Made by a program: the position numbers and the translations under genes. Shown here piece by piece: positions 39,579 to 50,344 of a DNA stretch of 64,000 nucleotides. Each line of letters opens with the position of its first letter. Within the stretch, counting starts at the first letter, position 1. The stretch is from positions 1 through 64,000 of the forward strand of contig NZ_JQKP01000014.1 in assembly GCF_000746095.1 (NCBI RefSeq). The letters are read 5' to 3'. The stretch is from Ferriphaselus sp. R-1 (GTDB lineage Bacteria > Pseudomonadota > Gammaproteobacteria > Burkholderiales > Gallionellaceae). The notes beneath the pieces are model-generated. The model saw only the letters and a program-made list of their open reading frames with translations, was not told the origin of the DNA and did not search any database.

Positions 39579-40653
39579 GGCGCTTGGCGAACTGGCTCAT
39601 GAAGTCCACCAATGCCTGTACGCCTGCCAGCGGCATGGCGTTGTAGATCGAGGCACGCATCCCGCCCACCGAGCGATGGCCCTTCAGTTGCAACAGACCA
39701 TGCTGGTCCGCCTGCTTGAGGAACTCGCTGTCCAGTGCCGCATCCTTCAGGGTAAACGGCACGTTCATGCGCGAGCGGTCGGCCAAGTTCACCGGACAGT
39801 TATAGAAGCCGTTGCTGGCATCGATCGCGCCGTACAGCAGGTCGGCCTTGGCGATGTTGGCCTGTTCCATCGCGGCGATGCCGCCGTTCTTCTTCAGCCA
39901 CTGGAACACCAGCCCGGCCATGTAGATGCCGTAGGTGGGCGGAGTGTTGTACATGGACTCATTGTCGGCGTGGGTCTTGTAGTCCAGCATGGTCGGCGTG
40001 CCGGTGGGCACTTGGCCGATCAGGTCGTCACGCACGATGACCAGGGTCACGCCAGCCGGGCCGATGTTCTTCTGCGCACCGGCGTAGATCAGGCCGAACT
40101 TGGACACGTCCAGCATACGCGACAGGATGTTGGACGACATGTCCGCCACCAGCGGCACGTCGCCGGTCTCGGGAATCCAGTTGAACTCCACGCCTCCTAT
40201 GGTTTCGTTCGGCGTGTAGTGCAGATAGGCCGCGTTCGGATCGCGCTGCCAGGTATCGAAAGCCGGGACATAGGAACAGTTTTTGTCCTTGTTATCGACC
40301 ACCACGTTCACGCCACCGAACTTCTTGGCTTCGCCGATGGCCTTCTTCGACCATTCGCCGGTGTTGACGTAATCGGCGGACGCCTTGCCGCGCAGCAGAT
40401 TGAGCGGAATCATCGAGAACTGCAGGTGCGCCCCGCCTTGCAGGAACAACACCTTGTAGTTGGCGGGGATGCCCATCAGCTCACGCAGGTCGGCCTCGGC
40501 CTGGGCGTGGATGCCCATGTATTCCTTGCCACGGTGCGACATCTCCATCACCGACATACCGCTGCCCTGCCAATCGGCCAGCTCGGCCTGGGCCTGCAAC
40601 AACACGTCCTTGGGCAACACTGCGGGTCCTGCGCTGAAATTGTAAATGGTCAT
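39571..40653 (-). CDS. serC: Phosphoserine aminotransferase
   Basis: PLP enzyme of serine and pyridoxine synthesis, 360 residues. The start MTIYNFSAGPAVLPKDVL is standard. The cofactor lysine lies in IYAGAQKNIGPAGVTLVIVR. ATG at 40653 is chosen because GGAG lies about 11 bases upstream; GTG at 40662 would sit almost on the Shine-Dalgarno sequence. It follows gyrA closely, an order shared with pseudomonads. Confidence 0.96.
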   Translation of the reverse strand: MTIYNFSAGPAVLPKDVLLQAQAELADWQGSGMSVMEMSHRGKEYMGIHAQAEADLRELMGIPANYKVLFLQGGAHLQFSMIPLNLLRGKASADYVNTGEWSKKAIGEAKKFGGVNVVVDNKDKNCSYVPAFDTWQRDPNAAYLHYTPNETIGGVEFNWIPETGDVPLVADMSSNILSRMLDVSKFGLIYAGAQKNIGPAGVTLVIVRDDLIGQVPTGTPTMLDYKTHADNESMYNTPPTYGIYMAGLVFQWLKKNGGIAAMEQANIAKADLLYGAIDASNGFYNCPVNLADRSRMNVPFTLKDAALDSEFLKQADQHGLLQLKGHRSVGGMRASIYNAMPLAGVQALVDFMSQFAKRHG

Positions 40654-40674
40654 CTTGTTCACGCTCCGTTAGGA

Positions 40675-43260
40675 TTATTCGGATACTTCTTCAGATGCTG
40701 CGGATTCATCGGGCTCTTCGGTCTCGGCGATACGGCTCAGGCCGGCCAGCTTGTCGCCTGCCTCCAGATTGATCAGCGTCACGCCTTGGGTCGCGCGGCT
40801 CATTTCGCGGATCTCTCTGACGCGCGTACGGATCAATACGCCGTTGGTGCCGATCAGCATGATCTCATCTTCGGTGTTGACCAAGGTCGCAGCCACCACC
40901 TTGCCGTTACGCTCGGAGGTCTGGATCGCGATCATGCCTTGCGTGCCACGTCCATGGCGGGTGTATTCGGCGATCGGAGTGCGCTTGCCGTAGCCGTTCT
41001 CGGTGGCGGTCAGCACGCTCTGTTCTTCGTCCTCGGCCACCAGCAGAGCGATCACGTTGCCGCCCTTGGCCAAATTCATGCCGCGCACGCCGCGCGTATC
41101 ACGGCCCATGGGGCGGACATCTTCCTCGTCAAAACGCACCGCCTTGCCTTCGTCCGAGAACAGCATCACGTCATGCTTGCCGTCGGTCACTGCCACGCCG
41201 ACCAGGAAATCGCCCTCATCCAGTGCGATGGCGATGATACCGGCCTTGCGCGGGTTGCCGAACTGGGACAACGCCGTCTTCTTAACCGTGCCGTTCGAGG
41301 TGGCGAAGAACACATATTTGTCCTCGGCAAACTCGCGCACCGGCAGGATGGCGTTGATCTTCTCGCCCGGCTCCAACGCCAGCATGTTGACGATGGGCTT
41401 GCCGCGTGAAGCACGGCTGCCCAGCGGCACCTCATAGACTTTGAGCCAATAGGCGCGGCCACGGTTGGAGAAGCACAGGATGTAATCGTGGGTGTTGGCA
41501 ATGAACAGGTTGTCGACGAAATCGTCTTCCTTGGTCGAAGCCGCCTGTTTGCCGCGTCCGCCGCGCTTCTGCGCACGGTACTCGTCCAGCATCTGCGCCT
41601 TCATGTACCCGGCATGGGACAAAGTGACCACCACGTCTTCCGAGGCGATCATATCTTCCATGGTCAGGTCTTGCGCATAAGTGATGATCTCGCTACGGCG
41701 CTTGTCGCCGAACTGCGTCTTGACCAGGCTCAACTCCTCGCCGATGATGAACGAGACGCGCTCCGGCCTGGCCAGGATGTCCAGCAGGTCGGCGATCTTG
41801 GCCATCACCTCGCGATATTCGCCAACGATCTTGTCTTGCTCCAGGCCGGTCAGGCGCTGCAGACGCAGATCCAGAATGGCCTGCGCCTGGACATCAGACA
41901 AACGATAGCCACGCTCCGCGCCCTCACCCACCAGACCGAACTCCGGCGACAGATTGTCCGGACGCGATGCGTCGCTGACCCGGGACAGCATGTCTTCGAC
42001 CAACGTCGAGCGCCAGATACAGGACATCAGGCTGCGCTTGGCATCCGCCGGCGTAGCCGCCGCCTTGATGAGGGCGATGATCTCGTCCACATTGGACAGC
42101 GCCACGGCCAGACCTTCCAGCACATGACCGCGTTCACGCGCCTTGCGCAACTCGAATACGGTACGGCGTGTCACCACCTCGCGCCGATGGCGCAGGAAGG
42201 CATCGAGGAACTGTTTGAGGTTGAGCAACTTGGGCTGGCCATCGAGCAAGGCGACCATGTTCATGCCGAAGCTGTCCTGCAACTGGGTCTGCTTGTACAG
42301 CTGGTTCAGGATGACTTCCGGCACCTCGCCGCGCTTCAGCTCGATCACCGCGCGCATGCCGGACTTGTCGGATTCGTCGCGTATCTCGGAGATACCCTCG
42401 ATCTTTTTCTCGCGTACCAGTTCACCGACCTTGACTAGCAGGTTGGCCTTGTTCACCTGATAGGGCAGCTCGTCGATGATGATGGCCTGCCGGTCGCCGT
42501 TCTTGCCGATGGGCTCGAAGTGGCAACGCGCGCGCATCACCACACGGCCTCGCCCGGTGCGATAACCTTCTTTGATACCCGCCGTACCATAGATCAGCGC
42601 TGCCGTCGGAAAGTCCGGTGCCGGGATCAAATCGATCAGCTCTTCGATATCCATGTCGGGATTGGCCAGCAGCGCGAGACAACCGTCGATCACCTCGTTC
42701 ATGTTATGGGGCGGGATGTTGGTCGCCATCCCCACGGCGATACCGGAAGAGCCGTTCACCAGCAGATTCGGGAAGCGCGTCGGGAACACCAACGGCTCCT
42801 GCTCCGAGCCATCGTAGTTCGGGCCAAAATCTACCGTCTCTTTGTCCAGGTCTTCCAGCAACTGGTGGGCAATCTTGGCCATGCGGATCTCGGTGTAACG
42901 CATCGCGGCGGCGTTGTCGCCGTCGACAGAACCGAAGTTGCCCTGACCGTCCACCAGCATGTAGCGCAGCGAGAAATCCTGCGCCATACGCACGATGGTG
43001 TCGTACACCGCCGTGTCACCGTGCGGGTGGTATTTACCGATTACATCACCGACGATACGCGCCGATTTCTTGTAAGCCCGGTTCCAGTCGTTGTTCAGCT
43101 CGTGCATCGCATAGAGCACCCGGCGATGGACCGGCTTCAAGCCGTCGCGCACATCGGGCAAGGCACGTCCGACGATCACGCTCATGGCGTAATCAAGGTA
43201 GGACTTGCGCATCTCCTCTTCAAGACTGACCGACAGGGTTTCCTTGGCGAATTGTTCCAT
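40675..43260 (-). CDS. gyrA: DNA gyrase subunit A
   Basis: Breakage-reunion subunit of gyrase, 861 residues. Catalytic Tyr122 is in AAAMRYTE. The quinolone-determining region reads [13 protein letters not shown], so position 83 is Thr where E. coli has Ser, and Asp87 is retained. The C-terminal pinwheel has the GyrA box [10 protein letters not shown]. It heads the gyrA-serC-serA-pheA-hisC-DAHP synthase order. Confidence 0.98.
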   Translation of the reverse strand: MEQFAKETLSVSLEEEMRKSYLDYAMSVIVGRALPDVRDGLKPVHRRVLYAMHELNNDWNRAYKKSARIVGDVIGKYHPHGDTAVYDTIVRMAQDFSLRYMLVDGQGNFGSVDGDNAAAMRYTEIRMAKIAHQLLEDLDKETVDFGPNYDGSEQEPLVFPTRFPNLLVNGSSGIAVGMATNIPPHNMNEVIDGCLALLANPDMDIEELIDLIPAPDFPTAALIYGTAGIKEGYRTGRGRVVMRARCHFEPIGKNGDRQAIIIDELPYQVNKANLLVKVGELVREKKIEGISEIRDESDKSGMRAVIELKRGEVPEVILNQLYKQTQLQDSFGMNMVALLDGQPKLLNLKQFLDAFLRHRREVVTRRTVFELRKARERGHVLEGLAVALSNVDEIIALIKAAATPADAKRSLMSCIWRSTLVEDMLSRVSDASRPDNLSPEFGLVGEGAERGYRLSDVQAQAILDLRLQRLTGLEQDKIVGEYREVMAKIADLLDILARPERVSFIIGEELSLVKTQFGDKRRSEIITYAQDLTMEDMIASEDVVVTLSHAGYMKAQMLDEYRAQKRGGRGKQAASTKEDDFVDNLFIANTHDYILCFSNRGRAYWLKVYEVPLGSRASRGKPIVNMLALEPGEKINAILPVREFAEDKYVFFATSNGTVKKTALSQFGNPRKAGIIAIALDEGDFLVGVAVTDGKHDVMLFSDEGKAVRFDEEDVRPMGRDTRGVRGMNLAKGGNVIALLVAEDEEQSVLTATENGYGKRTPIAEYTRHGRGTQGMIAIQTSERNGKVVAATLVNTEDEIMLIGTNGVLIRTRVREIREMSRATQGVTLINLEAGDKLAGLSRIAETEEPDESAASEEVSE

Positions 43261-43461
43261 AATGGCAGCGATACCTGATTTATTGACGGGCGAAAACAGC
43301 GCGCGAGTTTATCATGCCGACCCAAGGCGAACCAAAGCAAAAATGCCACAGTCCAAGCGCAGTCGCGCATTACTATTTACAAGGCCAGCGGCTGCGCTTA
43401 CTATCTCGGCCAGTGTGCATAAGGCACCGACAGAACGTCAACCAAACAAAAGGACCTCACC

Positions 43462-44118
43462 ATGAAACTGAACATCGGACAAACCCTGCTGCTGGCAGCC
43501 CTCTCCTCTGCAAGCATGGCAGCCTTGGCACATCCAAACAGCGTAGGCTACACCTATGACTCCCGTGGCGTGATCGCCCGCGACAACTATGGCAACTGTG
43601 TGCGCACCGCTGAATGGAACAAGGAAAACGCCGTCAAGGAATGCGACCCAGCCCTGTTCCCAGAGCCAGTTGCCGCACCGGCTCCGGCTCCCGTGGTAGT
43701 GGTGCCAGCTCCGGCTCCAGCTCCTGCTCCTGTTCCAATGAAGATCGACCTGAGCGCCGATAACTCGTTCGACACTGGCAAGTCGGCCCTGAAGCCCGAA
43801 GGCCAGGCCGTTCTGGACAAGCTGGTCGCCGATCTGAATGGCGTGACTTTCGACACCCTCACCATCGTTGGCCATGCTGACCGCAGAGGCTCCAAAGCCG
43901 GTAACGACAAGCTGTCCGCAGCACGTGCCGAGTCCGTGAAGAGCTACTTGGCCAGCAAGGGCGTCGATGCCAACAAGATGTCCGCTTCCGGCAAGGGCAG
44001 CAGCGAGCCAGTGACTCAGGCTAGCGACTGCAAGAAGATGAAGGGCGAGAAGCTGGCTACTTGCCTGTCTCCGGACCGTCGCGTTTCCATCCGCGTCTCC
44101 GGCACCAAGCTGAAGTAA
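43462..44118 (+). CDS. OmpA-like periplasmic/outer-membrane protein
   Basis: 218 residues with a signal peptide ending at ALA. A short N-terminal region with conserved Cys (YGNCVRTAEW, VKECDPALF) is followed by a Pro-Ala linker (repeated APAPAP) and an OmpA C-terminal domain that anchors to peptidoglycan (GHADRRGSKAGNDKLSAARAESVKSYL). It lacks the eight-stranded barrel of true OmpA. An extra Cys pair near the C terminus (SDCKKMKGEKLATCLSPDRR) is typical of this betaproteobacterial class. AAGGA precedes the ATG. Confidence 0.92.
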   Translation: MKLNIGQTLLLAALSSASMAALAHPNSVGYTYDSRGVIARDNYGNCVRTAEWNKENAVKECDPALFPEPVAAPAPAPVVVVPAPAPAPAPVPMKIDLSADNSFDTGKSALKPEGQAVLDKLVADLNGVTFDTLTIVGHADRRGSKAGNDKLSAARAESVKSYLASKGVDANKMSASGKGSSEPVTQASDCKKMKGEKLATCLSPDRRVSIRVSGTKLK

Positions 44119-44134
44119 TTCAGGCTTGATGAGG

Positions 44135-44162
44135 AAAAGCCCCGCCATGCGGGGCTTTTTTA
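44135..44162 (+). terminator. Terminator after the OmpA-like gene
   Basis: An 11-bp perfect stem AAAAGCCCCGC / GCGGGGCTTTT with a CAT loop followed by T residues, 17 bases after the stop codon. Confidence 0.95.
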
Positions 44163-44211
44163 TTGCTCGCCATTTTGCTACATTCCGCCGCCACCCAATC
44201 GAAAGCTAGCC

Positions 44212-44907
44212 ATGACCAATGTCGACCCCGTCGAGCTGGAGAAATTCAGCCAACTTGCCAGCCGCTGGTGGGACCCCAACAGCGAATTCAAACCGCTGCA
44301 TGAGATCAACCCGCTGCGCCTGGACTACATCAACCGTACCGCCCATCTGAGCGGGAAGACCGTGCTCGATGTCGGCTGTGGCGGCGGCATCCTTTCCGAA
44401 AGTATGGCGACCGCCGGTGCAACCGTGACCGGCATCGACCTGGCGGAGAAATCGCTGCAGGTCGCCAAGCTGCATCTGCTGGAAAGCGGCAAACAAGTGG
44501 ATTACCGCAAGATCCCAGTCGAAGAGCTCGCTGCCGAACGTCCGGAGTCGTTCGATGTCGTCACCTGTATGGAGATGCTGGAGCACGTGCCCGATCCGCA
44601 AAGCGTCATCCGCGCCTGCTCACAACTGGTCAAACCCGGCGGCTGGGTGTTCTTCTCCACCCTGAACCGCAATCCCAAGTCCTATCTGTTCGCCATCATC
44701 GGCGCGGAATACGTGCTCAACATGCTGCCGCGCGGAACGCACGACTACGCCAAGTTCATCAAGCCTTCCGAGCTGGCACAGTTCTGCCGCAACACCGGGC
44801 TGAATGTCGCTGATGTCACCGGCATGAGTTACAACCCGCTGACCAAGGTCTACGCGCTGGGCGCGGACACCGATGTCAACTACATCGTCGCCTGCCGTCG
44901 TGACTAA
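44212..44907 (+). CDS. ubiG: Ubiquinone biosynthesis O-methyltransferase
   Basis: SAM-dependent enzyme for both O-methylations in ubiquinone synthesis, 231 residues. It begins with the family pattern [29 protein letters not shown]. The SAM motif is [12 protein letters not shown], and [13 protein letters not shown] follows. It is followed with overlap by a HAD phosphatase gene, as in other proteobacteria. Confidence 0.97.
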   Translation: MTNVDPVELEKFSQLASRWWDPNSEFKPLHEINPLRLDYINRTAHLSGKTVLDVGCGGGILSESMATAGATVTGIDLAEKSLQVAKLHLLESGKQVDYRKIPVEELAAERPESFDVVTCMEMLEHVPDPQSVIRACSQLVKPGGWVFFSTLNRNPKSYLFAIIGAEYVLNMLPRGTHDYAKFIKPSELAQFCRNTGLNVADVTGMSYNPLTKVYALGADTDVNYIVACRRD

Positions 44908-45550
44908 GGCCGTCCTGTTCGATCTGGACGGCACCTTCGCCGACACCGCCGCCGACCTCGCCGCTGCCGCCAATCACGTCCGCGCGCAACACGGAATGCC
45001 GCCGTTACCGCTGGAACTGCTGCGTCCGCAAGCCTCGCACGGCTCCGTCGGCCTGCTCAAAGTTGCAATGAATGTTACGCCGCAACATGATGATTTCTCG
45101 GCAATGCGTGAAATCTTTCTGGATCACTATGCCAGCCACATCCAAGTCCATACCGAACTTTTTCCCGGCATGGCCGAGCTGGTCGATGTGCTGGAGCAGC
45201 GCGGCCTGCCCTGGGGCATCGTCACCAACAAACCGCACCGTTTCACCCTGCCCTTGATGCAGGCGCTGGGTTACGCGGAACGGGCCGCCTGTCTGGTCAG
45301 CGGCGACACCTGTGCCCACGCCAAACCCCATCCTGAACCCATGCTGCATGCCGCTGCGCTAGCCGGGGTGGGTGCTGCCGACTGCCTGTATCTCGGTGAC
45401 GACCTGCGCGACGTGCAAGCCGCTCACGCCGCCGGGATGCGCTGCCTCGTTGCCGCTTACGGCTACCTCGGCGACCACGACCCGCGCGCTTGGAACGCCG
45501 ACGGCATCATCGCCACCCCGCCGGAACTAATCCCCCATCTCACGCGCTGA
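44900..45550 (+). CDS. HAD phosphatase (MupP or Gph type)
   Basis: A cytoplasmic HAD-superfamily phosphatase of 216 residues. The nucleophile motif is [14 protein letters not shown], with KPHPEPM and [15 protein letters not shown] as later motifs. The ubiG-phosphatase pairing matches that of MupP (N-acetylmuramate 6-phosphate phosphatase, cell-wall recycling) in pseudomonads; phosphoglycolate phosphatase is the alternative. GTG at 44900 overlaps ubiG by eight bases; an ATG at 44873 would overlap by 35. Confidence 0.85.
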   Translation: MTKAVLFDLDGTFADTAADLAAAANHVRAQHGMPPLPLELLRPQASHGSVGLLKVAMNVTPQHDDFSAMREIFLDHYASHIQVHTELFPGMAELVDVLEQRGLPWGIVTNKPHRFTLPLMQALGYAERAACLVSGDTCAHAKPHPEPMLHAAALAGVGAADCLYLGDDLRDVQAAHAAGMRCLVAAYGYLGDHDPRAWNADGIIATPPELIPHLTR

Positions 45551-45556
45551 GACTGG

Positions 45557-45575
45557 TACAATCCGCACCGTTTTG
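45557..45575 (+). promoter_or_regulatory. Core promoter of tmRNA
   Basis: TACAATCCGC followed by ACCGTTTTG, nearly identical to the segment preceding tRNA-Leu. The -10 hexamer is at 45557-45562 with a GC-rich discriminator typical of stable-RNA promoters. No clear -35 is visible in the end of the phosphatase gene. Confidence 0.55.
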
Positions 45576-45587
45576 TAACAACGAACC

Positions 45588-45954
45588 GGGGGCGACCTGG
45601 CTTCGACGTGGGTTGCAAAGCAGCGCAGGGCATACCGAGGACCCGCCACCTCGTAAATCAGCTGGAAAACAAATAGTCGCAAACGACGAAACTTACGCAC
45701 TGGCCGCTTAAGGCCTGCCCTCACACCCTGCTGTCCATGGAGGGGCTCGACACCGTAAGGTAGAGATGAGTGAGGTCATTACATGGAATCGTGCGGCGTA
45801 GGGTTACTTTACGCAACACTAAACGCAAGGTGACTCGTCCCGTACCAGCCTGCCGGTTGGCGTGTCCGGGATCAAATCAAACAACCAGGCTAAGTATGTA
45901 GAACTGTCTGTAGAGGGCTCGCGGACGGGGGTTCAATTCCCCCCGCCTCCACCA
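45588..45954 (+). ncRNA. ssrA: Transfer-messenger RNA
   Basis: A one-piece tmRNA of 367 bases that rescues stalled ribosomes. The ends form the tRNA-like domain (GGGGGCG pairing with CGCCTCC, TTCAATTCC T loop, encoded CCA). The tag reading frame at 45679-45711 encodes ANDETYALAA and a TAA stop, giving A-ANDETYALAA on tagged proteins. The resume codon is GCA preceded by AATAGTC. Confidence 0.97.
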
Positions 45955-46243
45955 ATATATAAAGGTCAACGGTTATCCGTTGGCCTTTTTTATTGCGTAT
46001 CGCCGCGTATCCGTGGGGGTTCCTGCTAACTCTTGCGGACTTCCAGAGCCGCGCCACGACCACGATTTTGCCCGCATTTTCTCTCTCCGAGGCATTATTC
46101 TCCGGCGACTACCTAACCTCGCCAAAGCCGAAGTCAACGAAGGGTTAAAAATACTTCTTTTATTTTCATATTGTTACTCGCGGACTCGGATGAATGGTTT
46201 GACGAAAGAATTACCCCAGATAGGCAGGCCCCACATTTTCAAA
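45955..46243. other. Gap downstream of tmRNA
   Basis: The 289 bases between tmRNA and the FolB-like gene contain only the terminator described at 45962 and no supportable gene. The 3' end of tmRNA is a frequent integration site, but I see no integrase remnant and no second copy of the tmRNA 3' end here. Confidence 0.5.
45962..45992 (+). terminator. tmRNA terminator
   Basis: Stem AAGGTCAACGG / CCGTTGGCCTT (one G-T pair) with a TTAT loop and a T6 run, eight bases after the encoded CCA. Confidence 0.9.
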
Positions 46244-46567
46244 CTAGACACTACGCGCAATCCGCACCCCCACCCGCGCTAGATCGCCCAACGCACCCGG
46301 CTTCTCAATGCCGATCACAACACGGCTGCAAGGCCATTCCCGCAGCATACACTGGGCAAGATGTTCCGCCAGCGCTTCCAATAAACGGTAGCGGCAAGGT
46401 TTGAGCCACGCTGTCAACTGTACCGCAATCTCGCTACGGGAAAGTTGGAACGAAACGGGTGCAGTCAGATGTATGTCGAAAACGAGAGGCCGCAGCGCCT
46501 CCCGCTCCCACTCAAATACCCCGATTAGGGCGTGCAATTCGATACCCGTGTAGCTTTCGGTGTGCAT
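46244..46567 (-). CDS. FolB-like (dihydroneopterin aldolase family) protein
   Basis: 107 residues of the T-fold FolB family. The N terminus (YTGIELHALIGVFEWEREALRPLVFDIHL) matches FolB well, including the Glu in WERE, and the C-terminal VVIGIEKPGAL carries the conserved Lys. The central part is shorter and lacks the usual aspartate-rich TLDY-type segment. It may be a true but divergent folate enzyme or a paralogue. It is separated from glyA by 54 bases and may form a folate/one-carbon pair with it. Confidence 0.7.
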   Translation of the reverse strand: MHTESYTGIELHALIGVFEWEREALRPLVFDIHLTAPVSFQLSRSEIAVQLTAWLKPCRYRLLEALAEHLAQCMLREWPCSRVVIGIEKPGALGDLARVGVRIARSV

Positions 46568-46621
46568 TTTCAGGCGTTCGGTTGATGCGCCGCAGCAATC
46601 ATTTTGAACCCTCTCCTCAAG

Positions 46622-47872
46622 TTAACGATAAACCGGAAACATCCCAGTCAGTCTTGCCACCTGCTCGCGCACCTGTGCGATGCGGCTGGCATCCTGCGGA
46701 GCGTCCAGTACATCGGCGACCAGGTTTCCAACGAGACGAGCTTCGTTTTCTCTGAAGCCTCGGGTGGTCATCGCTGGCGTACCGAGGCGGATGCCGGAGG
46801 TAACGAAGGGCTTTTCTGGATCGTTGGGAATGGCGTTCTTGTTGACTGTGATGTTCGCCTCGCCCAGCACGCGCTCGGCCTCCTTCCCGGTGATCTGCTT
46901 GGCGCGCAGATCGACGAGCATGACATGGCTCTCGGTGCGCCCCGAGACAATACGCAGGCCGCGCTCGATCAGCGTTTCTGCCAGCACGGTGGCGTTCTTG
47001 ACCACTTGTTGCTGGTAAATTTTGAATTCCGGCGACATGGCTTCCTTGAAGGCCACAGCCTTGCCCGCGATCACATGCATCAGCGGGCCGCCTTGCAGTC
47101 CGGGGAAGATGGCCGAATTGATCCGCTTGGCGATCTCTTCGTTGTTGCTCAACACAATGCCGCCACGTGGGCCACGCAGGCTCTTGTGGGTGGTCGAAGT
47201 GACCACATCGGCATACGGTACCGGGTTGGGATAGATGCCAGCCGCAATCAGACCGGCGTAGTGAGCCATATCGACCATGAACCAAGCCCCGACCTCTTTG
47301 GCAATGCGGGCAAAGCGCCCGAAGTCGATGCGCAGTGCAAAGGCTGAAGCGCCCGCAATGATCAGTTTGGGTTTGTGTTCGCGAGCCAAGGATTCCATCT
47401 TCTCGTAGTCGATGTCTTCCTTGACATCAAGGCCATAGCTGACAGCCTTAAACCACTTGCCCGACATGTTGAGATGCATGCCATGAGTCAGGTGGCCGCC
47501 TTCGGCTAGGTTCATGCCCATGATGGTGTCGCCCGGTTGCAGCAGGGCGAAGAATACCGACTGATTGGCCTGTGAACCGGAGTTGGCCTGCACATTGGCG
47601 AACGCAGCCCCATAGAGCTGCTTCACGCGATTGATGGCGAGCTGCTCGACGATATCGACGTATTCGCAGCCGCCGTAGTAACGCTTGCCGGGGTAGCCTT
47701 CGGCATACTTGTTGGTGAGCTGCGAGCCCTGCACGGCCATCACGGCTGGCGAGGTGTAGTTTTCGGAAGCGATCAGCTCGATGTGGTCTTCCTGCCGCCG
47801 GTTTTCCTGCTGTATGGCGGCAAAGATTTCGGGGTCAATCTGATCGACATCGTAACGGGCACGTTCAAACAT
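46622..47872 (-). CDS. glyA: Serine hydroxymethyltransferase
   Basis: PLP enzyme converting serine and tetrahydrofolate to glycine and methylene-THF, 416 residues. The cofactor lysine is in [30 protein letters not shown] and [14 protein letters not shown] are standard. A strong terminator separates it from the upstream metE. Confidence 0.97.
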   Translation of the reverse strand: MFERARYDVDQIDPEIFAAIQQENRRQEDHIELIASENYTSPAVMAVQGSQLTNKYAEGYPGKRYYGGCEYVDIVEQLAINRVKQLYGAAFANVQANSGSQANQSVFFALLQPGDTIMGMNLAEGGHLTHGMHLNMSGKWFKAVSYGLDVKEDIDYEKMESLAREHKPKLIIAGASAFALRIDFGRFARIAKEVGAWFMVDMAHYAGLIAAGIYPNPVPYADVVTSTTHKSLRGPRGGIVLSNNEEIAKRINSAIFPGLQGGPLMHVIAGKAVAFKEAMSPEFKIYQQQVVKNATVLAETLIERGLRIVSGRTESHVMLVDLRAKQITGKEAERVLGEANITVNKNAIPNDPEKPFVTSGIRLGTPAMTTRGFRENEARLVGNLVADVLDAPQDASRIAQVREQVARLTGMFPVYR

Positions 47873-47888
47873 GGGGAGTCTCTCAAGT

Positions 47889-47917
47889 AAAAGTCCCGGC
47901 AGCGTACCGGGACTTTT
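47889..47917 (-). terminator. Terminator after metE
   Basis: A perfect 11-bp stem AAAAGTCCCGG / CCGGGACTTTT around a 7-base loop, located 21 bases beyond the metE stop and before glyA. Confidence 0.9.
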
Positions 47918-47937
47918 GTTGCAAAAAATGCAGCGGA

Positions 47938-50232
47938 TCAGGCCACTTCAGCGCGCAGGGTCTTGGCCGCTGCAACCATGTTGGTCAGCGCGGGGATCAC
48001 CTCGTTCCACTGGCGCGTCTTCAGCCCGCAGTCCGGGTTAACCCACAGTCGTTCGGCTGGCACGCGTTCGGCAGCCTTCTTCATCAATTCGACCATATGC
48101 TGCTCTGTCGGGATATTCGGCGAGTGGATGTCGTACACACCGGGGCCGATTTCATTCGGGTACTTGAAGTGGTCGAATGCATCCAGCAACTCCATGTCAG
48201 AGCGCGAGGTTTCGATGGTGATGACATCGGCATCCATGTCGGCGATGGCCGCGATGATGTCGTTGAACTCCGAGTAGCACATGTGGGTGTGAATCTGCGT
48301 TTCATCTTCCACGCCGTTCGCGGTGATACGGAAAGATTCCACCGCCCAGTTCAGATAGTTGCGCCATTGCGACTTGCGCAGCGGCAGGCCTTCGCGCAAC
48401 GCGGCTTCGTCGATCTGGATCACGCGCACACCGGCCTGTTCCAGATCCAGCACCTCGTCCCGGATGGCGAGTGCCAGTTGCTTGCACGACACCGAGCGAG
48501 GCTGGTCATCGCGCACGAAAGACCAGTTGAGGATAGTCACTGGGCCGGTCAGCATCCCCTTCATGGGTTTCGTGGTATGTGACTGTGCATATTTAGTCCA
48601 TTCGACGGTCATTGCCTTGGGGCGGCTGATGTCGCCGAACAGGATGGGGGGCTTCACGCAGCGTGAGCCATAGGACTGCACCCAGCCAAATTCGCTGAAG
48701 GCGTATCCGTCGAGCTGTTCGCCGAAGTATTCGACCATGTCGTTGCGCTCGGCTTCGCCATGCACGAATACATCCAAGCCCAACGCCTCCTGCTCGCGCA
48801 CGCTGCGTGCGATCTCGGCCTGCATCGCGAGTTTGTAGTCAGCCTCATTGATCTCGCCCTCCTTGTACTGGCGGCGCGCCAAGCGGATTTCGGCGGTCTG
48901 CGGAAAAGAACCGATGGTAGTGGTAGGAAACTTGGGCAGCTTCAGCAGGGCAGCCTGCTTGGTTGCGCGTTGAGCATAGGGACTTTGGCGTTGGCCGAGT
49001 TTTGCGTCGATCTTGTCCAGGGCCGCCTTGATCGCCGGGTTGTTGACACGCGGTGAGTTGCGGCGTGACTCAATGGCGGCGCGGTTAGCGGCAAGTTCGG
49101 CCTTCACCGCGTCGCGGCCTTGGTTCAGCGCGGTGGCGAGTATGGAAAGTTCGCCCAGTTTCTGCTTGGCGAAAGCCAGCCAGGACTTAATCTCGCCGTC
49201 GAGTTTTTGCTCACTGTCCAGATCGACAGGTACATGCAGAAGAGAGCATGATGGCGCAATCCACAGGCGATCACCCAATCGTTCAGCGATCGGCTCCAGC
49301 CAATCAAGCGTCGCGTTCAGGTCGGTTTTCCAGATATTGCGACCGTTGATGACACCCAGCGACAGAACCTTGTGCACAGGCAGCAGGTTCAGCACTGGCT
49401 GAATGTCGTCGCGACCATTGATGGCGTCCACATGCAGCCCAGCCACCGGTAGATTTACGGTCAGGTAAGTGTTTTCCAGCAACTGGCCGAAGTAGGTAGC
49501 CAGCAGCAGCTTGACACGACAGCTTTTCAACTGGTGGTAGGCGATGTTGAAGGCATGCTGCCAATCTGAATCGAGTTCGGTGACAAGGATGGGCTCGTCG
49601 ATTTGCACCCATTCCACGCCTTGTGTAGCCAGCGTCTCCAACAGTTCCGCATAGACTGTCAGCAGGCGTGGCAGCAACGTCAGACGATCGCTATCGTCCT
49701 TGGATTTGCCGATGGCGAGGTAGGTCACCGGGCCGACGATGACCGGTTTGGCCTGAATGCCTTGGGCGCGAGCTTCGGCCAGTTGCTCCAGCAAGCGTGA
49801 AGCATCGAGCCGGAACTGAGTGGCGCTGGTAAATTCGGGGACGATGTAGTGGTAGTTGGTGTCGAACCATTTGGTCATCTCGCCAGCAGCGACCCCGCCG
49901 CAACATTGCGCATGATCCTCCGATGATTGGGCGGAACGGCCACGCGCCACGCGGAAGTAGTTATCCAGCGCATCGCCTTGGAAACTCTGCACGCGCTCGG
50001 GCAGATTGCCTAGTGCGAAGCTCATGTCCAGCACTTGGTCGTAGAAGCTGAAATCGCCGACCGGCACGAGGTCGAGGCCGGATTGATCTTGCCAGTGGCG
50101 CTGACGCAATTCCGCGCCTTTAGCCTTAAGTTCGTCGCGGGAAGAGAGTCCTTTCCAGTAAGATTCGAGGGCGAACTTCAGTTCGCGCTTGGCTCCGATG
50201 CGCGGAAAGCCGAGGTTATGGGTGATTGCCAT
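47938..50232 (-). CDS. metE: Cobalamin-independent methionine synthase
   Basis: Transfers methyl from methyl-THF-polyglutamate to homocysteine; 764 residues. The N-terminal half begins [20 protein letters not shown]. The catalytic half carries zinc ligands His and Cys in [10 protein letters not shown] and Cys in [10 protein letters not shown]. It is divergent from metR, the usual activator, across a 112-base AT-rich region. Confidence 0.97.
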   Translation of the reverse strand: MAITHNLGFPRIGAKRELKFALESYWKGLSSRDELKAKGAELRQRHWQDQSGLDLVPVGDFSFYDQVLDMSFALGNLPERVQSFQGDALDNYFRVARGRSAQSSEDHAQCCGGVAAGEMTKWFDTNYHYIVPEFTSATQFRLDASRLLEQLAEARAQGIQAKPVIVGPVTYLAIGKSKDDSDRLTLLPRLLTVYAELLETLATQGVEWVQIDEPILVTELDSDWQHAFNIAYHQLKSCRVKLLLATYFGQLLENTYLTVNLPVAGLHVDAINGRDDIQPVLNLLPVHKVLSLGVINGRNIWKTDLNATLDWLEPIAERLGDRLWIAPSCSLLHVPVDLDSEQKLDGEIKSWLAFAKQKLGELSILATALNQGRDAVKAELAANRAAIESRRNSPRVNNPAIKAALDKIDAKLGQRQSPYAQRATKQAALLKLPKFPTTTIGSFPQTAEIRLARRQYKEGEINEADYKLAMQAEIARSVREQEALGLDVFVHGEAERNDMVEYFGEQLDGYAFSEFGWVQSYGSRCVKPPILFGDISRPKAMTVEWTKYAQSHTTKPMKGMLTGPVTILNWSFVRDDQPRSVSCKQLALAIRDEVLDLEQAGVRVIQIDEAALREGLPLRKSQWRNYLNWAVESFRITANGVEDETQIHTHMCYSEFNDIIAAIADMDADVITIETSRSDMELLDAFDHFKYPNEIGPGVYDIHSPNIPTEQHMVELMKKAAERVPAERLWVNPDCGLKTRQWNEVIPALTNMVAAAKTLRAEVA

Positions 50233-50295
50233 GGTAGATGCCTCAATAAAATGAACAGGTGTGCCATGGTATACAGATCAACCAATGAATAAAAA

Positions 50296-50315
50296 TGGTA
50301 TTATTTCACGTACCA
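50296..50315. promoter_or_regulatory. Candidate MetR operator between metE and metR
   Basis: The divergent 112-base gap is AT rich and contains TGGTA-N10-TACCA (50296-50315), a LysR-type dyad. Nearby are TGAATAA (50286-50292) and TTATTTCA (50301-50308), which resemble the TGAA/TTCA halves of MetR sites. The exact binding site is inferred only. Confidence 0.45.
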
Positions 50316-50344
50316 ATTACTATTATTCATATATATATTTACCC

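Noticed and set aside
37914-41409. Two long plus-strand open frames (545 and 610 codons)
   Set aside because: They are antisense to pheA/serA and serC/gyrA, whose motifs are unambiguous.
45588-46243. Integration scar at the tmRNA 3' end
   Set aside because: No second copy of the tmRNA 3' end and no integrase fragment could be seen. The gap holds only the terminator.
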